A stretch of 64,000 bases of DNA from an uncultured Clostridia bacterium (GCA_947627425.1 CANQVZ010000002.1:45078-109077), one strand, 5' to 3'; shown: positions 41,131 to 49,750, numbered from the stretch's first letter. The notes: generated from the letters alone by a model not told the origin. Numbers and translations are program-made.

Positions 41131-44100
41131 ATGAAGTATGAAAACAGAAATAAAGGTTTTACGCTTATAGAAATGATAGTTGTGCTCATGATAATTGTTA
41201 TCGTATCCGCAGTCGGCACTGTGGGTATGTTGCATTATCTCGACTATTCCATGTTCAATCAGAACGAGGAGTACGCTCGTACCATATTTTCAACCACGCA
41301 GACTGCGCTCACTAATCTTAAAAAGAGCGGAGGATTGGAGGATATACAGAAGAGGCTTGAAAGCGAGATATCAAACAGTTCTGTAGCGCCTAAAGAAGAT
41401 TGGTACGACACAGAGAGCAAAATAAGCGATACTAATCTCAATCCCAGATATTATTATCTCAACAGTTATTATTATGACAACCCCGATGCGTCTATATCGG
41501 ATAATGTAACAAAGCCCATATTAAAAGAGCTTATCGGTGACTACATATATGACAACGACATTTGGAATCACGCATTAAGTGTTGAAATAGACCCTTACGA
41601 CGGTGTAGTGCGCAGAGTTTGGTACTGCAAGCAGACTATGGAATTTAGACGGTCTGAATCAGATAAGGATATAGATAAGGCTGCTGATTCCAGTGAAGAT
41701 AACGTTAAGTTTGACAAAAACAAGTGCCTTGTTTATATGTATATAGGACATGGTTCATCAACAATAAGCTATGAGGATAGGCGTGAAAAGAAGATAGGTC
41801 TTTATCCTTCTTCAGACGAAACTGTTGCTACTATGCCGGAGGATAAGCTTCCCGATCCCGTTCAGAATGTTAAATTTGAAAACGGTGACAGGCTTATTTT
41901 AAAATGGGACATTCCTGTTAGTGATCCTTCCGAGCCATATGAATATGATAATATCGTTGAGCTTAGTGATGAGTCGAATAATACTGCAAAAATCACTATT
42001 TCTAAAAAAACTATCAACGAATTAAATGGCGATCCTACATTTCATAATAAAGCTGTATCTATTAATGGTAATGGTTCAGGCATTGAATTCCTTATGCGTA
42101 AAGTAGATAATAGTATAGAATTATCACTTGATGCAATAGATTACAACAAAAATGTGCTTGATGGCAACTTTACAGGCTTTACAACAAGCGCAATGCGCTT
42201 TACAAAGTATGGCGGTCTTAAAATAAGTGATAAGATACATGCCCGTGTTTATTCTTATAATGGCACAAAAAAGAGTGAGCCTGTCGATTCGGCTAATGAT
42301 GATTATTTGCTTTTTGATTCGTCAAGCAGTAGTAATAACTATAAAATCAGCAATTTCAGACATCTTCATAATGTTAGGTTTGCAGATGAAGCCAATATGG
42401 GTACCTCAACATACACTATAACTAAATCGCTTGATTGGAATACATCGCCTAAGCTTATATATGATTCGGAAAGTTCAAATGAGCCTATTAGTGAGTCGGA
42501 GCGACTTATATATAAACCAACGATCGTAAAGGCTGAACAGACACTTGACGGTCACTCTGATTCTGGAGATATAACCGTATCCAATCTAAGAGTGGGCAAT
42601 GAGGGTGAACTTAATATCGGTCTTGTAGGAATTAACTATGGTACTATTCAAAACATTCATTTAGAAAATCCCATAGTACGAGGCGGTCAATTTGTTGGTG
42701 CATTTTGTGGTGAAAACTATGGTACTCTTAATAATCTGAGCACTTCGGGCGGCGATATCATAGGCAATGACTCTGTAGGAGGTATTGTAGGTTCAAGCGG
42801 CACTGTAAACAAGCTTAGTGGGCTTAATAATAGCACACCTGTTGCCGGAGTAAAAAATGTTGGTGGTATTGTTGGTCATGCCTCAAATGGTGGTGTTGAA
42901 TCAACACAAGGCAGTATTGAAGCCTCACATAATTATGAGACAGTTAAATTTGACGAAGATTCTACAGGATGTATGTATCTTGGCGGTGTTGTAGGTCTGT
43001 GTGAAAGTATTAAATTTACTGACTGTTCTTCGGAATTTTATAATCCTAATAATGTACAAAGCATGCTTCACAGCATTGTTACAATCAATAGTGATGGAAC
43101 ATTAAAGACAAACGGTGTGCCAAATGAACTTACTTTACTTCTTAAGGGCGATTATGTAGGCGGATTTGCAGGTAAGGCTGTAGACAGTACAATTATAAAA
43201 GGCAATAGTGTAACAACAGATTATATACTTGGCAAAAAATTTGTAGGAGGTTTAGTAGGACAATTTTCAAAATATTCTGAAACAGGTAGTGCTGAAATGC
43301 AAAGTCTCGAGAATAGAGCAACCGTTATAGGACACTACTGTGTTGGTGGCATCACAGGTTCAAATAGTGCTATTGATGATAAAGGCGCCGGAAATATTAA
43401 TCCGGATTTGGCGGGCAATGACGATTGTAAAATATCTTATTGCAATAATTTTGGGTTTGTAAGTTTGGCAGGCAATCCAAGCACGGGTGAAGGGAGTTAC
43501 TGCGGTGGAATTACAGGCTTTAATAATGGTATTGTAAAAGCTTGTGTAACCGATAATTCGGCGCTTATGAATAATAATATGGGTTATTATTATTTAGAAA
43601 TGCTTAGACAACTTAGTATAACTATGTGTAAATATAGCGGAGGCTTGATAGGTCATAATAATTATATATTGGACAACAGCGGATTTAGCAATAACGAATT
43701 ATGTAAAAATGCAAATGATAATCCATATGTTAATCCTATCATTGCTTCGTTTGATTCGGCAGGCGGTGTTTTTGGTCGAGCAGGCGATAAATCAAGCCAA
43801 ATCGGTAATATTGATGTAAAAGGAGGATATATACAAGCTATTTCTAATGCAGGTGGATATATTGGCTCTTTATGTGCAAAAAATTATATAAATATGACGG
43901 GAGGAAATATGGAGTGTTCGCCAAATTATATAAATGGCAGTTCAAATGTAGGTGGCTTTATTGGCAATGCGGAAACTGAAACAATAGAAAACATTTGCAA
44001 TCTTACTTTGGGTAATGGTTCAACTATTATTCGTTCTAATGGTGCTGTTGGCGGTCTTATAGGCACTTGTAGTTCATCTGTTTCGCTTGAAAATTTAAAT

Positions 44101-44577
44101 GTTAATATTGCAGAAATTTCTACAGTAAATAATGCAACCGGAGGACTTATAGGTTCATTTACAGGAGAAGATTTTTCTATGATAAATTGTTACAGTGTTC
44201 GTATAAATAATATAAATGGACATGGTGGTTCTCCTAGTAATGCAACAGGAGGTATTATAGGAAGCGGAAATATAAAAAATAAAAACTTTACTTTTAACAA
44301 TGTAAACTTATATGTAGGTTCTATTACATCTCAAAATATTTTAGGTGGTGTTATAGGATATGCGGGTATGTCAAATACAGAAAAATACACTATAAGTAAC
44401 TTTAATTGTCAGGTGTCTGGTTATAGCAATTTAACCAAAGTTGGTAGATTTATAGGTTGTTATGAGTTTTCTACACCTGTAACAGCGATAGATTTCAGCA
44501 GCTTTAATTTCAGTGGAAATATTACTTCATCTGATGGACCTGTTACAAGTAACATAGGGAAATCAGTAAAAGAATAA
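41131..44577 (+). CDS. Giant type IV pseudopilin with GLUG-repeat adhesin-like body
   Basis: 1148 aa. The N-terminus is a class III prepilin signal, KGFTLIEMIVVLMIIVIVSAV, with cleavage expected after KG and the conserved Glu at position 5 of the mature protein. Instead of a 150-residue pilin head it carries about 1100 residues: a first part to about 480 without clear family, then at least fourteen GLUG-like units (VGGIVGSSG, VGGLVGQFS, SGGLIGHNN, AGGYIGSLC, TGGIIGSGN and others) predicted to stack as a beta-solenoid. It is likely a tip adhesin or minor pilin. ATG 41131 follows AAGAAGG. The GLUG half is more AT-rich with many GGT/GTT codons. Confidence 0.88.
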   Translation: MKYENRNKGFTLIEMIVVLMIIVIVSAVGTVGMLHYLDYSMFNQNEEYARTIFSTTQTALTNLKKSGGLEDIQKRLESEISNSSVAPKEDWYDTESKISDTNLNPRYYYLNSYYYDNPDASISDNVTKPILKELIGDYIYDNDIWNHALSVEIDPYDGVVRRVWYCKQTMEFRRSESDKDIDKAADSSEDNVKFDKNKCLVYMYIGHGSSTISYEDRREKKIGLYPSSDETVATMPEDKLPDPVQNVKFENGDRLILKWDIPVSDPSEPYEYDNIVELSDESNNTAKITISKKTINELNGDPTFHNKAVSINGNGSGIEFLMRKVDNSIELSLDAIDYNKNVLDGNFTGFTTSAMRFTKYGGLKISDKIHARVYSYNGTKKSEPVDSANDDYLLFDSSSSSNNYKISNFRHLHNVRFADEANMGTSTYTITKSLDWNTSPKLIYDSESSNEPISESERLIYKPTIVKAEQTLDGHSDSGDITVSNLRVGNEGELNIGLVGINYGTIQNIHLENPIVRGGQFVGAFCGENYGTLNNLSTSGGDIIGNDSVGGIVGSSGTVNKLSGLNNSTPVAGVKNVGGIVGHASNGGVESTQGSIEASHNYETVKFDEDSTGCMYLGGVVGLCESIKFTDCSSEFYNPNNVQSMLHSIVTINSDGTLKTNGVPNELTLLLKGDYVGGFAGKAVDSTIIKGNSVTTDYILGKKFVGGLVGQFSKYSETGSAEMQSLENRATVIGHYCVGGITGSNSAIDDKGAGNINPDLAGNDDCKISYCNNFGFVSLAGNPSTGEGSYCGGITGFNNGIVKACVTDNSALMNNNMGYYYLEMLRQLSITMCKYSGGLIGHNNYILDNSGFSNNELCKNANDNPYVNPIIASFDSAGGVFGRAGDKSSQIGNIDVKGGYIQAISNAGGYIGSLCAKNYINMTGGNMECSPNYINGSSNVGGFIGNAETETIENICNLTLGNGSTIIRSNGAVGGLIGTCSSSVSLENLNVNIAEISTVNNATGGLIGSFTGEDFSMINCYSVRINNINGHGGSPSNATGGIIGSGNIKNKNFTFNNVNLYVGSITSQNILGGVIGYAGMSNTEKYTISNFNCQVSGYSNLTKVGRFIGCYEFSTPVTAIDFSSFNFSGNITSSDGPVTSNIGKSVKE

Positions 44578-44593
44578 TAAAGGAGGGAGAGCA

Positions 44594-45223
44594 ATGAAGC
44601 TACTACACATACTTAAGAGCAAAAAAGGCATGGCGGCGGAGCTTGTGGCTATAAGCCTTATGTTTGTGTTCACAGTTTTGAGTATTTCTGCTCTCCTGAC
44701 TGCCGATTCTGTGCTGCGTGGCGTACAGTCCGACTACAGTGAGGAACAGGCAAAGATATATGCCATTACGCTTAGTCAGGCGATAGAGAATCAGCTTATT
44801 ATGTACAATAATTGTTATGCTGATTCGTACGACAATCCTATGCCCGATGTTTACACTCAATATTTAAATGACTTAGGTTCGGGTGCTGTCTCTGATGGGA
44901 AAAATCTGTCATCATTTTTATATGATAAATATTTAAAACAACATGATACTTCCGATATTAATTTTCAATATGTCTCAAATACTTCAATACCCAATTGGGT
45001 GTTTGATATAAATATAAAGATTGACACAAAAAACGGATGGAATGATTTAAAAATTGATATCACCACAAAAGCAACCTATAACAAGTCAAAAGATGATAAA
45101 TCAACAAATAAGTCAACATATTCAATCGTGAAAGGTTATACTATTAAGGCTGCCGAAGAAGGTGAGGTTTTTGATGGTAATGATAAACCATGCAATTGGG
45201 TACCATATGAGGAGGTGTATTAA
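44594..45223 (+). CDS. Minor pilin-like membrane protein (PilX-like position)
   Basis: 209 aa. The N-terminus KSKKGMAAELVAISLMFVFT resembles a prepilin signal with G-M at the cleavage site and Glu near position 5, but the hydrophobic stretch is atypical, so processing is uncertain. The rest is a soluble domain with Tyr/Asn/Asp-rich sequence and no known motif. AAAGGAGG precedes ATG 44594. It lies 16 bases after the giant pseudopilin and its stop overlaps the next start, so it is part of a four-gene pseudopilin operon. Confidence 0.7.
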   Translation: MKLLHILKSKKGMAAELVAISLMFVFTVLSISALLTADSVLRGVQSDYSEEQAKIYAITLSQAIENQLIMYNNCYADSYDNPMPDVYTQYLNDLGSGAVSDGKNLSSFLYDKYLKQHDTSDINFQYVSNTSIPNWVFDINIKIDTKNGWNDLKIDITTKATYNKSKDDKSTNKSTYSIVKGYTIKAAEEGEVFDGNDKPCNWVPYEEVY

Positions 45224-45585
45224 TGATGTTCAAACCGTTAAAAAACAACTCCGGTATGACTATCATCTCAGTTGTGGTGGCTTTCGGCATACTTGTTACG
45301 GCTTGTATTCTTTTCACTAAGGGTATGCAGCTTGCTACAAACATGATAATTATGGCAGATGATGAAAAAGTCGGCATAGAAGAATCTATTGAAGACTATT
45401 ATAAAGAAAAAACTTCGGAGCATACAACTGAAATGATTAATTTTTCAACTGATTCGGATCCTGCTTTCAGTTTTGATTTACCGGTTTCAAAGAACGAGGG
45501 GAGCTCCGAAGAATATCACTATGGTTTTAAATATTTTTATTCAAAGGAACTTGAAACCGTTCCGCCGCCTCCCGAAGGACCGTAA
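45223..45585 (+). CDS. Pseudopilin (small)
   Basis: 120 aa. Prepilin-like N-terminus KNNSGMTIISVVVAFGILV, with cleavage expected after SG; the usual Glu5 is replaced by Ser, as in the minor subunit that caps type II/IV pseudopili (PilK/GspK-like logic), though length differs. The C-terminal half is acidic, ending in a Pro-rich PPPPEGP. GAGGAGG precedes ATG 45223, which overlaps the previous stop. Function as a minor pilus subunit is inferred from signal and operon. Confidence 0.75.
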   Translation: MMFKPLKNNSGMTIISVVVAFGILVTACILFTKGMQLATNMIIMADDEKVGIEESIEDYYKEKTSEHTTEMINFSTDSDPAFSFDLPVSKNEGSSEEYHYGFKYFYSKELETVPPPPEGP

Positions 45586-45629
45586 TACAAATTTAGTTTT
45601 CTGTCGCATTAATTAAGAAGGTTGATATT

Positions 45630-46238
45630 ATGTTTAAAAAGCTATTTCGCATAATTAAAAATAATGACGGCTTTTCGCTTGTAGAGCTTATAATTTCGTT
45701 TGCTTTGCTGTCTATATTCATGACGGCAGCCTGCACTTTGCTCACGAACTATATGAAGCTTTACACGCAGATAAACACCATGGCTCTCGGCGAAAATGTG
45801 GCAGATACGGTTATGAATACTATTGAGGACTGCGTAAGCGATAGTAGTGATGTAACGGTTTTATTATTTAAGGATAATATACTATCAGACGGCGCTACCA
45901 GACACGAAAATCGCATTATTTATAAAACGCCTAATGGTAATGATGTCACAATTTATGCATTTGACGATACAGATACCGACAACGATGGCATATTACGGCT
46001 TTTGCAGTCGGATACCTTCCCCGATCCCGATGACAGTAAAAAATGGAGCCTTGGAAAAGAAGCATATATGAAATACCGAATTTCAAACCTTGATTTTGAA
46101 AAAAATGATAAAAATATTCTTAAAGTTGATTTGGAAATAAAAAATACCCAAACAGGCTCGGTAACAAAGCGCACAAAACTTATTGAATGTTATGGACTAA
46201 AAAATAAAAAAGAAATAAATTTAATAGATAACAGATAA
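45630..46238 (+). CDS. Pseudopilin (PulG/GspJ-like)
   Basis: 202 aa. Class III prepilin signal NNDGFSLVELIISFALLSIF with Glu5 present, followed by the amphipathic N-terminal helix and a soluble head of about 150 residues. GspJ/ComGF-like subunits have this size. It closes the pseudopilin operon before a strong terminator. AAGAAGG precedes ATG 45630. The assembly ATPase, platform protein and prepilin peptidase are not in the window and must be encoded elsewhere. Confidence 0.85.
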   Translation: MFKKLFRIIKNNDGFSLVELIISFALLSIFMTAACTLLTNYMKLYTQINTMALGENVADTVMNTIEDCVSDSSDVTVLLFKDNILSDGATRHENRIIYKTPNGNDVTIYAFDDTDTDNDGILRLLQSDTFPDPDDSKKWSLGKEAYMKYRISNLDFEKNDKNILKVDLEIKNTQTGSVTKRTKLIECYGLKNKKEINLIDNR

Positions 46239-46245
46239 TTGACAC

Positions 46246-46278
46246 ATAAAAAGAGCGGCGTTTATCCGCTCTTTTTAT
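46246..46278. terminator. Bidirectional rho-independent terminator
   Basis: An 11-bp stem (AAAAAGAGCGG / CCGCTCTTTTT) with a 7-nt loop between the pseudopilin operon and the converging DUF3990 pair; its right arm touches the stop of the gene at 46275. Confidence 0.85.
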
Positions 46279-46715
46279 GCAAGCAGCTCCCCATCGAGAT
46301 AAGAACATCTCAAATAGTCGGGATTACTGTAATATACATTTGAATTGAAATCGGAAATTTCATCACTTATAAAAGACGAAAACACATCTATAATTGTTTG
46401 TGCAATATCCCCGCTCGTTACGGAGCAGATAAGTATCTGATATATTCTGCCTATTGCAATATATGACGGAACGGTATACTTGCACTTGCTTATGGTATCA
46501 TATGAACCTTCCGATATTTTATACATTTCTATCAGTTCGTCAGCCACCTGTTCAAACGGCAGACAGTGATTCACATCCGAGACCTTCAGCTGCCTCATAA
46601 TATCGGACTTGCTGAAGTGTTTTATTATATCGCCTCTGTGATTTTTGGTAACTCTGGCTATATATTCAATAAGCGAGCAAAAATAAAAAATTGCATCTTT
46701 TTCTTTGTCATTCAT
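46275..46715 (-). CDS. Partner protein of the DUF3990 gene (possible antitoxin, DUF3791-like)
   Basis: 146 aa, helical, no membrane segment. The N-terminal half (DKEKDAIFYFCSLIEYIARVTKNHRGDIIKHF) loosely resembles DUF3791 proteins, which commonly sit beside DUF3990 genes. Its ATG (46715) overlaps the stop of the DUF3990 gene by eight bases (ATGAATGA), so it is translated second. This order and coupling suit a toxin-antitoxin or toxin-immunity pair, but the family match is weak and the role is inferred. Confidence 0.6.
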   Translation of the reverse strand: MNDKEKDAIFYFCSLIEYIARVTKNHRGDIIKHFSKSDIMRQLKVSDVNHCLPFEQVADELIEMYKISEGSYDTISKCKYTVPSYIAIGRIYQILICSVTSGDIAQTIIDVFSSFISDEISDFNSNVYYSNPDYLRCSYLDGELLA

Positions 46716-47175
46716 TAACCTTTTCGCTCCTTTCAAAATTAAGGCAGGACAGGGCTTTGATCGTGTGAAAGCTTATCTGATGTGTAGGATGCCTAAACGC
46801 TGCATATTCCCAAAAAACAGACCTGCTTATATTTCCCTCCAAAAAATCATTGACAAAGTTCCATATTGTGTCATCTGCCATTGGTCCTTCAACTATATCA
46901 TAACCATGAATATAGCCATTTCTGCATTCACCTATGAAATCAAGCCATTCATCGGTCATTTTATCGAATTTAAGTATTTTAAGTTCATCATTCGGGGTAT
47001 ATGAATATATGTTCACTATGCCTGCGCCTGTTCTTCTGTACGCCCACTTTTGCGCCTGTTCATAGTCATTTGTACAGTAAAATCCCCATGAAAAATCCTT
47101 TGTATATTTTGTTTTGCGTATCTCGGGAAATTCAACAATTTCATTACTTCCATGATAAAGCAACATACTATCCAT
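46708..47175 (-). CDS. DUF3990 protein, ADP-ribosyltransferase-like
   Basis: 155 aa. It begins LYHGSNEIVEFPEIRKTKYTKDFSWGFYCTNDYEQAQKWA, the typical DUF3990 head, where the Tyr-His-Gly-Ser and FGxGFY-like elements resemble the NAD-binding core of ADP-ribosyltransferases; it continues NIYSYTPNDELKILKFD and HGYDIVEGPMADD. Family function is unproven but a toxin or modifying role is often proposed. ATG 47175 is chosen, with a modest GGTGG upstream. First gene of a two-gene unit with 46275. The pair interrupts the pilin region. Confidence 0.78.
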   Translation of the reverse strand: MDSMLLYHGSNEIVEFPEIRKTKYTKDFSWGFYCTNDYEQAQKWAYRRTGAGIVNIYSYTPNDELKILKFDKMTDEWLDFIGECRNGYIHGYDIVEGPMADDTIWNFVNDFLEGNISRSVFWEYAAFRHPTHQISFHTIKALSCLNFERSEKVNE

Positions 47176-47286
47176 ACAACCACCGCCTTTATATTTAACG
47201 TTATACTTATTATAATAAATTTTCTCCATAATTTCAATAATAATATTAATTTTGCAAACGGTTTGGTGATAAGCCCTTAATATTAA

Positions 47287-47315
47287 TTGAATTTCCCCTC
47301 ATTATATGTTATAAT
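47287..47315 (+). promoter_or_regulatory. Promoter of the MNT/HEPN pair
   Basis: TTGAAT (47287-47292), 17-bp spacer, TATAAT (47310-47315), 32 bases before ATG 47348. Confidence 0.75.
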
Positions 47316-47347
47316 ACTGATAAATAGCTTATCGGGGGGAGATTTTT

Positions 47348-47638
47348 ATGCGCGGCGATTTATCCGAAAAATTGAAAAATGAAATAATATCCTTCGGTAA
47401 AAGTAATGATATTGACAAAATAGTGCTTTTTGGCTCACGGGCTAGGGGCGACAATACAAAAACAAGTGATGTTGATCTGGCGGTCTGGGGCGGAGATATA
47501 GACCATTTTTACAATGATATTGACGAAAAAGCATCGACTTTACTTAAGTTTGATGTTGTAGATATGCACGGCAATATAAGTGATGAACTCAGAGCAGAAA
47601 TAGAAAGCGACGGTGTGGTTTTATATGAGAAAATATGA
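47348..47638 (+). CDS. MNT-type minimal nucleotidyltransferase (antitoxin-like)
   Basis: 96 aa with the nucleotidyltransferase signature GSRARGDNTKTSDVDLAV (GS...DxD) near residue 30 and a third acidic position in KFDVVDMHG. Stand-alone MNT proteins next to HEPN proteins act as antitoxins; in the characterised MntA-HepT systems MntA adds AMP to the HEPN toxin. The C-terminal 14 bases overlap the HEPN-like gene. A GGGGGGAGA ribosome site precedes ATG 47348. Confidence 0.9.
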   Translation: MRGDLSEKLKNEIISFGKSNDIDKIVLFGSRARGDNTKTSDVDLAVWGGDIDHFYNDIDEKASTLLKFDVVDMHGNISDELRAEIESDGVVLYEKI

Positions 47639-48023
47639 CAATTTTATATCCGCTTTAAATGTGCTGAAAAAGGCGGATATTGAAAGAGCTAAAACGGATG
47701 AAATTTACAGAACGGGCATTCTGGGTCAGTTTAATCTTACATTTGAGCTTTCGTGTAAGGCTTTGCAGGCGGTAATGCGTAGTCATTCTGTATCGGGAGC
47801 GGACACCGGCTCTCCCCGCGAAATATTGAAGCTCGGCTATAAGGTCGGCTTTATAAGGGACGAAAAGGCTTGGCTTGGTATGCTTAAGGATAGGAACAGT
47901 TCCGTGCATATATATAGAGAAAACGAAGCTGATGAAATTGCGCTTAGAGTTGTAGAGGAATATGTGCCTGCGTTTCAAAGACTTGGCGATACACTGAGGG
48001 AAAAGATGGCACAGGCAGAATAA
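47625..48023 (+). CDS. HEPN-like nucleotidyltransferase substrate-binding protein (toxin-like)
   Basis: 132 aa, all-alpha, of the HI0074/HEPN superfamily: ILGQFNLTFELSCKALQAVM and the motif LKDRNSSVHIY, which fits the HEPN Rx4-6H RNase signature. Starting ATG 47625 lies inside the MNT gene (14-bp overlap), the common coupled order. Together the pair is a predicted HEPN/MNT toxin-antitoxin module. The RNase activity is inferred from the motif only. A dispersed repeat begins four bases after its stop. Confidence 0.87.
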   Translation: MRKYDNFISALNVLKKADIERAKTDEIYRTGILGQFNLTFELSCKALQAVMRSHSVSGADTGSPREILKLGYKVGFIRDEKAWLGMLKDRNSSVHIYRENEADEIALRVVEEYVPAFQRLGDTLREKMAQAE

Positions 48024-48026
48024 AGA

Positions 48027-48199
48027 ACCCTTCAGTCAGCCATAATAATATGGCTGACAGCTTCCCTGCTTCGCAAGGACGCCTTATAGTGTTGCGCCCT
48101 TTGGGCGGAAAGTATAACATTCAATATTACAAACAATATAAGCCGTCCTTTAACCCGTTAGGGTTAAGGGAAGGGGGACCGCGTTAGCGGTGGAAGGGT
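48027..48199 (+). repeat. Dispersed hairpin repeat, family A, full copy
   Basis: 173 bp beginning CCTTCAGTCAGCC and ending GGAAGGGT. It contains paired arms GTCAGCCAT / ATGGCTGAC (48035-48058), TTAACCC / GGGTTAA (48150-48167) and ACCGC / GCGGT. A second, inverted and interrupted copy is at 52815-53106 with compensatory changes. No reading frame is present, so it is not an insertion sequence. Confidence 0.85.
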
Positions 48200-48205
48200 A
48201 AATAA

Positions 48206-48262
48206 CTCTTCAGTCAAGTCGTAACAATATGGCTGACAGTTTCCTTGCTTTGCAGGAACGAT
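48206..48262 (+). repeat. Dispersed repeat, family A, truncated copy
   Basis: 57 bp similar to the first third of the preceding copy (CTTCAGTCAAG ... ATGGCTGACAG-TTCC-TGCTTTGCA), in direct orientation. Its first stem has decayed. The rest of the 48024-48477 gap holds the pilin promoter and leader. Confidence 0.7.
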
Positions 48263-48360
48263 TTAGAACGCTTTTTGTTCAATCTGCCCAAAAAGAGGTT
48301 TGGAAATTTGTTAAAAACATAAAAAACTTATAATACAAGCCACAGATTTGAAAAAAATCC

Positions 48361-48389
48361 TTTACAATGTTCACAAAATGTGCTAAAAT
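48361..48389 (+). promoter_or_regulatory. Promoter of the first major-type pilin
   Basis: TTTACA (48361-48366), 17-bp spacer, TAAAAT (48384-48389). The stretch 48372-48390 is identical at 18 of 19 positions to the comEC promoter. The transcript would carry a leader of about 82 nt with a small hairpin (GCCTT / AAGGC). Confidence 0.75.
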
Positions 48390-48477
48390 AAATGCAGATA
48401 GGGAAGGGGAAAGGTCGTACCTGCCTTTTCGTCCCGAAGGCGTTAACGAAATTTTTATATTATAAGGAGGCTACATA

Positions 48478-49029
48478 ATGTTAAAGTCTATGAAGAAAAA
48501 GTTAAATGAGACCAAAGGTTTCACACTTATCGAAGTAATCGTTGTACTTGTTATCATTGCTATATTGATGGCAATCGCTGTACCTAATGTTTTAGGTTAC
48601 ATCAACAGAGCTAAGGGCACAGAGGCTCAGGCTCAGGCAAGATCAATCTACATGGCTGCTACTGCTGAAACTGCTGAAATTTTAAAGAATTCAGATACAA
48701 TGACAGCTAGTGATTTTAATACCACACATGATAAAAATGTTAAGGATTTAGCTAACTTTAGCGGAACTATTAGCTATACAAGTCCTGCTGCTTCAGGTCC
48801 TGCTACAATCAGTGCTACTCCTCCTGCAGCAAATGCTGCTGAAGTTTATGTTGCAGATAATGCTATTGCCGGTGTTCTTTATACACCATCAGCAGGCGTA
48901 GGAGACCCTACCGATAAGGAAAATGTTGTATTTTACAATGGTTATACAGGCAATATTTCTGTTGGTACAGAAATCACATATAATGCAGCTATTCCTAAGA
49001 CAGAAACTTCAACTAGTTCTAGTGACTGA
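48478..49029 (+). CDS. Type IV major-type pilin
   Basis: 183 aa. Prepilin signal with basic leader and KGFTLIEVIVVLVIIAILMA, then VPNVLGYINRAKGTEAQAQA, the classic N-terminal pilin helix with Glu5. The head is short, Ala/Thr/Ser/Pro-rich (AASGPATISATPPAANAAEV), ending in YNGYTGNISVGTEITYN and a Ser tail. AAGGAGG precedes ATG 48478, with a strong promoter, consistent with an abundant subunit. The paralogue at 49211 has a similar N-terminus and YNGYNGNITV end. No minor genes follow directly. Confidence 0.95.
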   Translation: MLKSMKKKLNETKGFTLIEVIVVLVIIAILMAIAVPNVLGYINRAKGTEAQAQARSIYMAATAETAEILKNSDTMTASDFNTTHDKNVKDLANFSGTISYTSPAASGPATISATPPAANAAEVYVADNAIAGVLYTPSAGVGDPTDKENVVFYNGYTGNISVGTEITYNAAIPKTETSTSSSD

Positions 49030-49072
49030 TATTTAAATAATTAATTAATTATATTGATATTATAGGTACATT

Positions 49073-49101
49073 AAAAGGCAGGTCAATCCTGCCTTTTATA
49101 T
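49073..49101 (+). terminator. Terminator of the first pilin gene
   Basis: A 10-bp stem AAAAGGCAGG / CCTGCCTTTT with a 5-nt loop and T tail. Confidence 0.88.
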
Positions 49102-49210
49102 TACAATTTTATTTAATTAAATATTTATGCTTTACATCATTTCCAAAATATGATATTATATTATTAGATTAATGTGTATAAAAATAATATGTGGAAGGGA
49201 TGAATATAAA

Positions 49211-49750
49211 ATGAAGAGCTTTAAGGAAGAAATGAGGCAACATCTTGAGGTCAGGGGCAAAGGATTTACTCTTATCGAAGTGATAGTCGTCCTTGTTATT
49301 ATAGCTATACTTATAGCAATAGCAGTCCCCAATGTTTTAGGATATATAAATAAGGCTAAGGAAACAGAAGCACAGGCAAGGGTAAGGAATCTTTATCTTG
49401 CTTGTTCTGCGGAGCTTGCTCTTGTATTAAAGGATGAGGAAATTGTACCCGGCTTTGGCAGTTCAATGATGGCAAGCACGCTGAATGGTACATACAAAGA
49501 TGAAATTGCCGAACTTGCACAGATAGATCCCGATTCATTCAGTATTGACGGCAACGATACCAACAATCAGAAAGTGGCAGAGGTAGAACCCGGAAAAACA
49601 GGGCAAGTATATATGTCAAACGGCGTTGTAGCATATGCCGTATATGTATACAATGATAAGTGGTATCTGTATAATGGATATAACGGTAATATAACCGTGA
49701 CACCCGATCCGCCGTTGCTTGACTTCAACCCGGATAATATGATTGGATAA
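49211..49750 (+). CDS. Type IV major-type pilin, second copy
   Basis: 179 aa. Prepilin signal RGKGFTLIEVIVVLVIIAIL with Glu5 and VPNVLGYINKAKETEAQARV, closely related to the gene 180 bp upstream. The head differs (EIVPGFGSSMMASTLNGTYK, acidic DPDSFSIDGNDTNN) but keeps the C-terminal WYLYNGYNGNITV. ATG 49211 follows GGAAGGGA; an upstream in-frame start lacks a ribosome site. It has its own terminator, so the two pilins are separate units and may be alternative subunits. Confidence 0.93.
   Translation: MKSFKEEMRQHLEVRGKGFTLIEVIVVLVIIAILIAIAVPNVLGYINKAKETEAQARVRNLYLACSAELALVLKDEEIVPGFGSSMMASTLNGTYKDEIAELAQIDPDSFSIDGNDTNNQKVAEVEPGKTGQVYMSNGVVAYAVYVYNDKWYLYNGYNGNITVTPDPPLLDFNPDNMIG

Noticed and set aside
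48027..48262. Insertion sequence in the gap after the HEPN gene
   Set aside because: No transposase frame and no IS-type ends; the sequence is explained by structured dispersed repeats.
48390..48477. c-di-GMP riboswitch in the pilin leader
   Set aside because: The leader has small hairpins but lacks the conserved GEMM-I core elements, so I do not call a riboswitch.
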